NCBI RefSeq assembly: GCF_018294505.1
Contig: NC_057808.1
Span: forward strand, 229,211,780 to 229,275,779
DNA length: 64,000 nucleotides
Reading direction: 5' to 3'
Origin: Triticum aestivum
Taxonomy: Eukaryota > Streptophyta > Magnoliopsida > Poales > Poaceae
Shown: positions 61,904-64,000 of the stretch, piece by piece
Layout of the letters: each line of letters opens with the position of its first letter
Position numbering within the stretch: position 1 is the stretch's first letter
Position numbers and translations under genes: made by a program
The notes under the pieces: model-generated
The model's database searches: none
What the model saw: only the letters and a program-made list of their open reading frames with translations
What the model was told of the DNA's origin: nothing

Positions 61904-62425
61904 ATGGCCTCTACAAGCTCCTCCAAGGACAAGTTCTTCAAGAACGTCATCAACCCTTATCTGCGGGAGGTGGTGCAGCACTCTCAAACCAGCCAGATGC
62001 ATGAGGGGGTGCTGTACATCCGTGATGAGCAAGGTCACAAGGACACGGGAACCATGGAGGCCAGGCTTGAAGCCATGGAGCAGGAAGTCTGCCGGTGCAA
62101 GGGGATGGTGGAGTGTGGGCTCAATGCCAATCACCTTATGATCACGGACATCTCCCGTGATCTCAAGGTGGATGGCAAGCCCATGAAGGACATCGTCTTC
62201 ACCCTCAACGAGCAAACCAACTTCCTCCAAAGCCAGATCTACGACCTCCAAAACCAAGTCTTTGAATATGAGGCGAGGTTCAAAGGTATGAGTTTGGCTG
62301 CTAGTTGCAGGACTCGTGAGACTCACTCCTCCCCTTATGATGGTGGACCACTGCCATGGAAAGCCGAGGACAAGATCTCCGCTTCATCAGCACCATCATC
62401 TTCTTCACCACCAAAAGAGAACTGA
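61904..62425 (+). CDS. Extra 3' frame of element W (helical protein of unknown function)
   Basis: An intact frame of 173 codons, ATG at 61904 ('MASTSSSKDKFFKNVINPYL') to the TGA at 62423-62425, located 450 bases after the integrase on the same strand. The middle is strongly helical with coiled-coil character ('GTMEARLEAMEQEVCRCKGM', 'LNEQTNFLQSQIYDLQNQVF'). The end is Ser/Pro-rich. There is no signal peptide and no transmembrane segment, so it does not look like an envelope protein, although Athila elements often carry an env-like frame at this place. Base composition is markedly more GC-rich than the AT-rich pol next to it, which suggests a separate origin or different selection. Function unknown. 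Confidence 0.65.
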   Translation: MASTSSSKDKFFKNVINPYLREVVQHSQTSQMHEGVLYIRDEQGHKDTGTMEARLEAMEQEVCRCKGMVECGLNANHLMITDISRDLKVDGKPMKDIVFTLNEQTNFLQSQIYDLQNQVFEYEARFKGMSLAASCRTRETHSSPYDGGPLPWKAEDKISASSAPSSSSPPKEN

Positions 62426-64000
62426 GTATCGGGCATGGGCACTCCCCTTGGCTTCCGCCAAGCTTGGGGGAGGTGCCCCAGTATCGTACCATCCCACTAT
62501 ATTTTGCCTTTACTTATCTTAGTTCGGTCTTTTGCTTTAGATGAAATAAAGTTTAGTTTGATCCTTTCTTATTTGAGAGTTTGCTTAGTGATCTATCATT
62601 GTAATCGTCTGGAAGTTATATAATAAAGTTTAGTTTGAGTTTTTGCTTTCTTCACTTTCATGTTGCAAATAAAGAAAAGAAATAAGAAAGAAAGAAAAAG
62701 AGAAAGGAAATAAATAAAAGAAAGGAAATAAATCAATAAGATCATATACTAATCCTATGGTAGGTGATGGCACCACATAAGGAAAGTATAAGTAGGAAAT
62801 TTTATTAGAGATTGACAAACATAGCATTAGTCAATGATGCAACTCTTGAAAGAATTAATAAGGGAAGAGAAGATTCACATATAAATATACTATCCTAGAA
62901 ATCTTTTGTGATTGTGAGCCCTCATCAAAATATTATATGCCAAAATTGTTGACGTTGGACAAGGAAGACAACTTAATGGTTTATGTTTGTTTATATTCAC
63001 AGAAGTCATATTGTCATGGATCCTTCAACATGTGGTGCTTGCCCCTATCTTTGCTACCCAAAAATTCCACACTAAGTAGAGATACTACTTGTGCATCCAA
63101 AAACCCTTAAACCCAAATCTTATTTTCAAGTGTCCACCATACCTTCCTAGGGATTGAGCAAGATCCCTCAAGTAAGTTGTCATCGGTGCAAAAAGGCAAT
63201 AAAAATTGCTTCTAAATGTGTGAGATCATTTAGTGTAAGACAAAATTGAGCGTTGTACGAACTTGGATGACTAAGAATAAAAGCGACAAACTGCATAATA
63301 AAGGTTGTCATCTTAAGGGGCAATACAACGTGACGTTCTCTTGCACTAAGGGATTGAGCATACAAACAAATAAGCGCATGGCAACCTCTGCTTCCCTCTG
63401 TGAAGGGCCGATCTTTTACTTTTGTGTATTTACTTCTATGCAAAGAGTCAAAATTTTCCTTCTATTCCTTTTCATTTTTCTACTTTGGCAAGCATCATGT
63501 GGTGAGGAAAGATCTAGGCACATATATCCAGTTGAATATAGATAGCATGAGTCATTATTGTTGACATCACCCTTGAGGTGAGTATGTTGGGAGGCGAAAC
63601 TATAAGCCCCTATCTTTCTATGTGTCCGGTTGAAACATTTTGCTCATGGGTACGAGGTGAGTGTTAGCAATCATAGAAGACTATATGATGGTTGAGTATG
63701 TGGACTTGCCTAAAAAGCTCCGACACGTGGCTCTTCCGGAAAAGATGATGAATTGTAGTTGCAAAGTTGACTGAGAATATAGTTTGTTGGTTTCTAATAG
63801 ATTTTTTGCTTTATACTTCGATTGTGTGATGAACTATTACTTATTCATGAGAAGTATATGATAAAAGTTGTATGATAAAAGTGCTATGTTTAATTTTATT
63901 GTTGTTATAATAATCAACATGATGCTTCTATGTCCGTATTTTGTTTCTATCGACACCTCTCTCTCAAAACATGTGGACATGTTTTTCGATTTCGGTTTTC
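62426..64000 (+). other. 3' non-coding region of element W
   Basis: It begins with a conserved-looking stretch ('gcttgggggaggtgcccc' at 62461) and a purine-rich low-complexity run (about 62660-62735, aagaaagaaa/ggaaataaat). I see no frame with a domain; the frames at 63180-63443 and 63246-63545 overlap and have no family features. The 3' LTR must lie to the right of the window. Confidence 0.6.

Larger units (their letters stand above)
56375..64000 (+). mobile_element. Athila-type element W, 5'-truncated, running out of the window
   Basis: It begins inside an LTR (the first ~970 bases of that LTR are missing compared with the solo LTR) and goes on through a decayed primer site, gag, protease, reverse transcriptase, RNase H, integrase and an extra 3' frame, all on the plus strand. 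No 3' LTR is reached by 64000. The same LTR family forms the solo LTR at 52823-54273; the overlapping parts are roughly 92 % identical by eye. Lesions are few relative to the other Gypsy elements here. Confidence 0.9.

Noticed and set aside
61904..62425. Envelope gene of an endogenous-retrovirus-like Athila element
   Set aside because: No signal peptide, transmembrane segment or glycosylation-type pattern is visible.
1..64000. tRNA, rRNA or microRNA genes
   Set aside because: No cloverleaf with A and B boxes and no rRNA signature were noticed on reading; a covariance search would be needed to exclude degenerate copies.

Overview
The window is intergenic DNA of a large grass genome, almost certainly Triticeae (wheat, barley or a relative). 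That is judged from recognisable repeat families: a BARE/Angela-type Copia element, Sabrina-like and other Athila-type Gypsy elements, a Fatima-like Gypsy element, a CACTA-type end, a Stowaway MITE end and a LINE tail. I see no intact host gene, no rRNA or tRNA gene and no CRISPR. The only host-gene remains are a decayed F-box/DUF295 gene (about 4700-6005, +) and an unrecognised decayed reading frame (about 3284-3990, -). Family names are from memory and are hedged where I am unsure.

Layout. 1-1268: right part of an LTR with an array of paired dyad motifs. 1269-7060: low-copy-looking DNA with the two pseudogenes, a LINE tail with a 17-bp target duplication and a MITE end. 7061-11229: CACTA-like right arm built of diverged repeats. 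11230-48657: one Sabrina-like Athila element (host S, +) split into three pieces by younger insertions. Its LTR is split by Gypsy element A (11341-29908, TSD CTACG), which is itself split by Gypsy element B (15858-25055, TSD CCCGT). Its gag is split by Gypsy element C (30485-47733, TSD AATTT), whose integrase is split by the Angela-like Copia element (34034-42754, TSD CTCAG). 48658-49558: a Copia pol fragment fused to the broken end of S. 49559-56374: Gypsy element D, which carries a solo LTR (52823-54273, TSD CTCTT) and is cut off on the right. 56375-64000: an Athila-type element W (+), 5'-truncated in its LTR and running out of the window.

How the parts work together. Elements A, B, C and D have one architecture. 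Where retained, gag-protease (and pol in C) is read on the minus strand, and a second gene is read on the plus strand from the other LTR, so the two transcription units converge. In A, B and D the plus-strand gene encodes a PF04195-like ('putative gypsy type transposon') domain followed by acidic and coiled-coil regions, with introns; in C it encodes a B3-like domain. Three of the four have a TATA box of their own. A and C share LTR ends and the leader of this antisense gene but carry different antisense proteins, which suggests module exchange. All copies are decayed: stops, frameshifts, loss of pol in A and B, and loss of the reverse transcriptase catalytic motif in C. The window is best read as a dated stack of insertions rather than as a functional locus.
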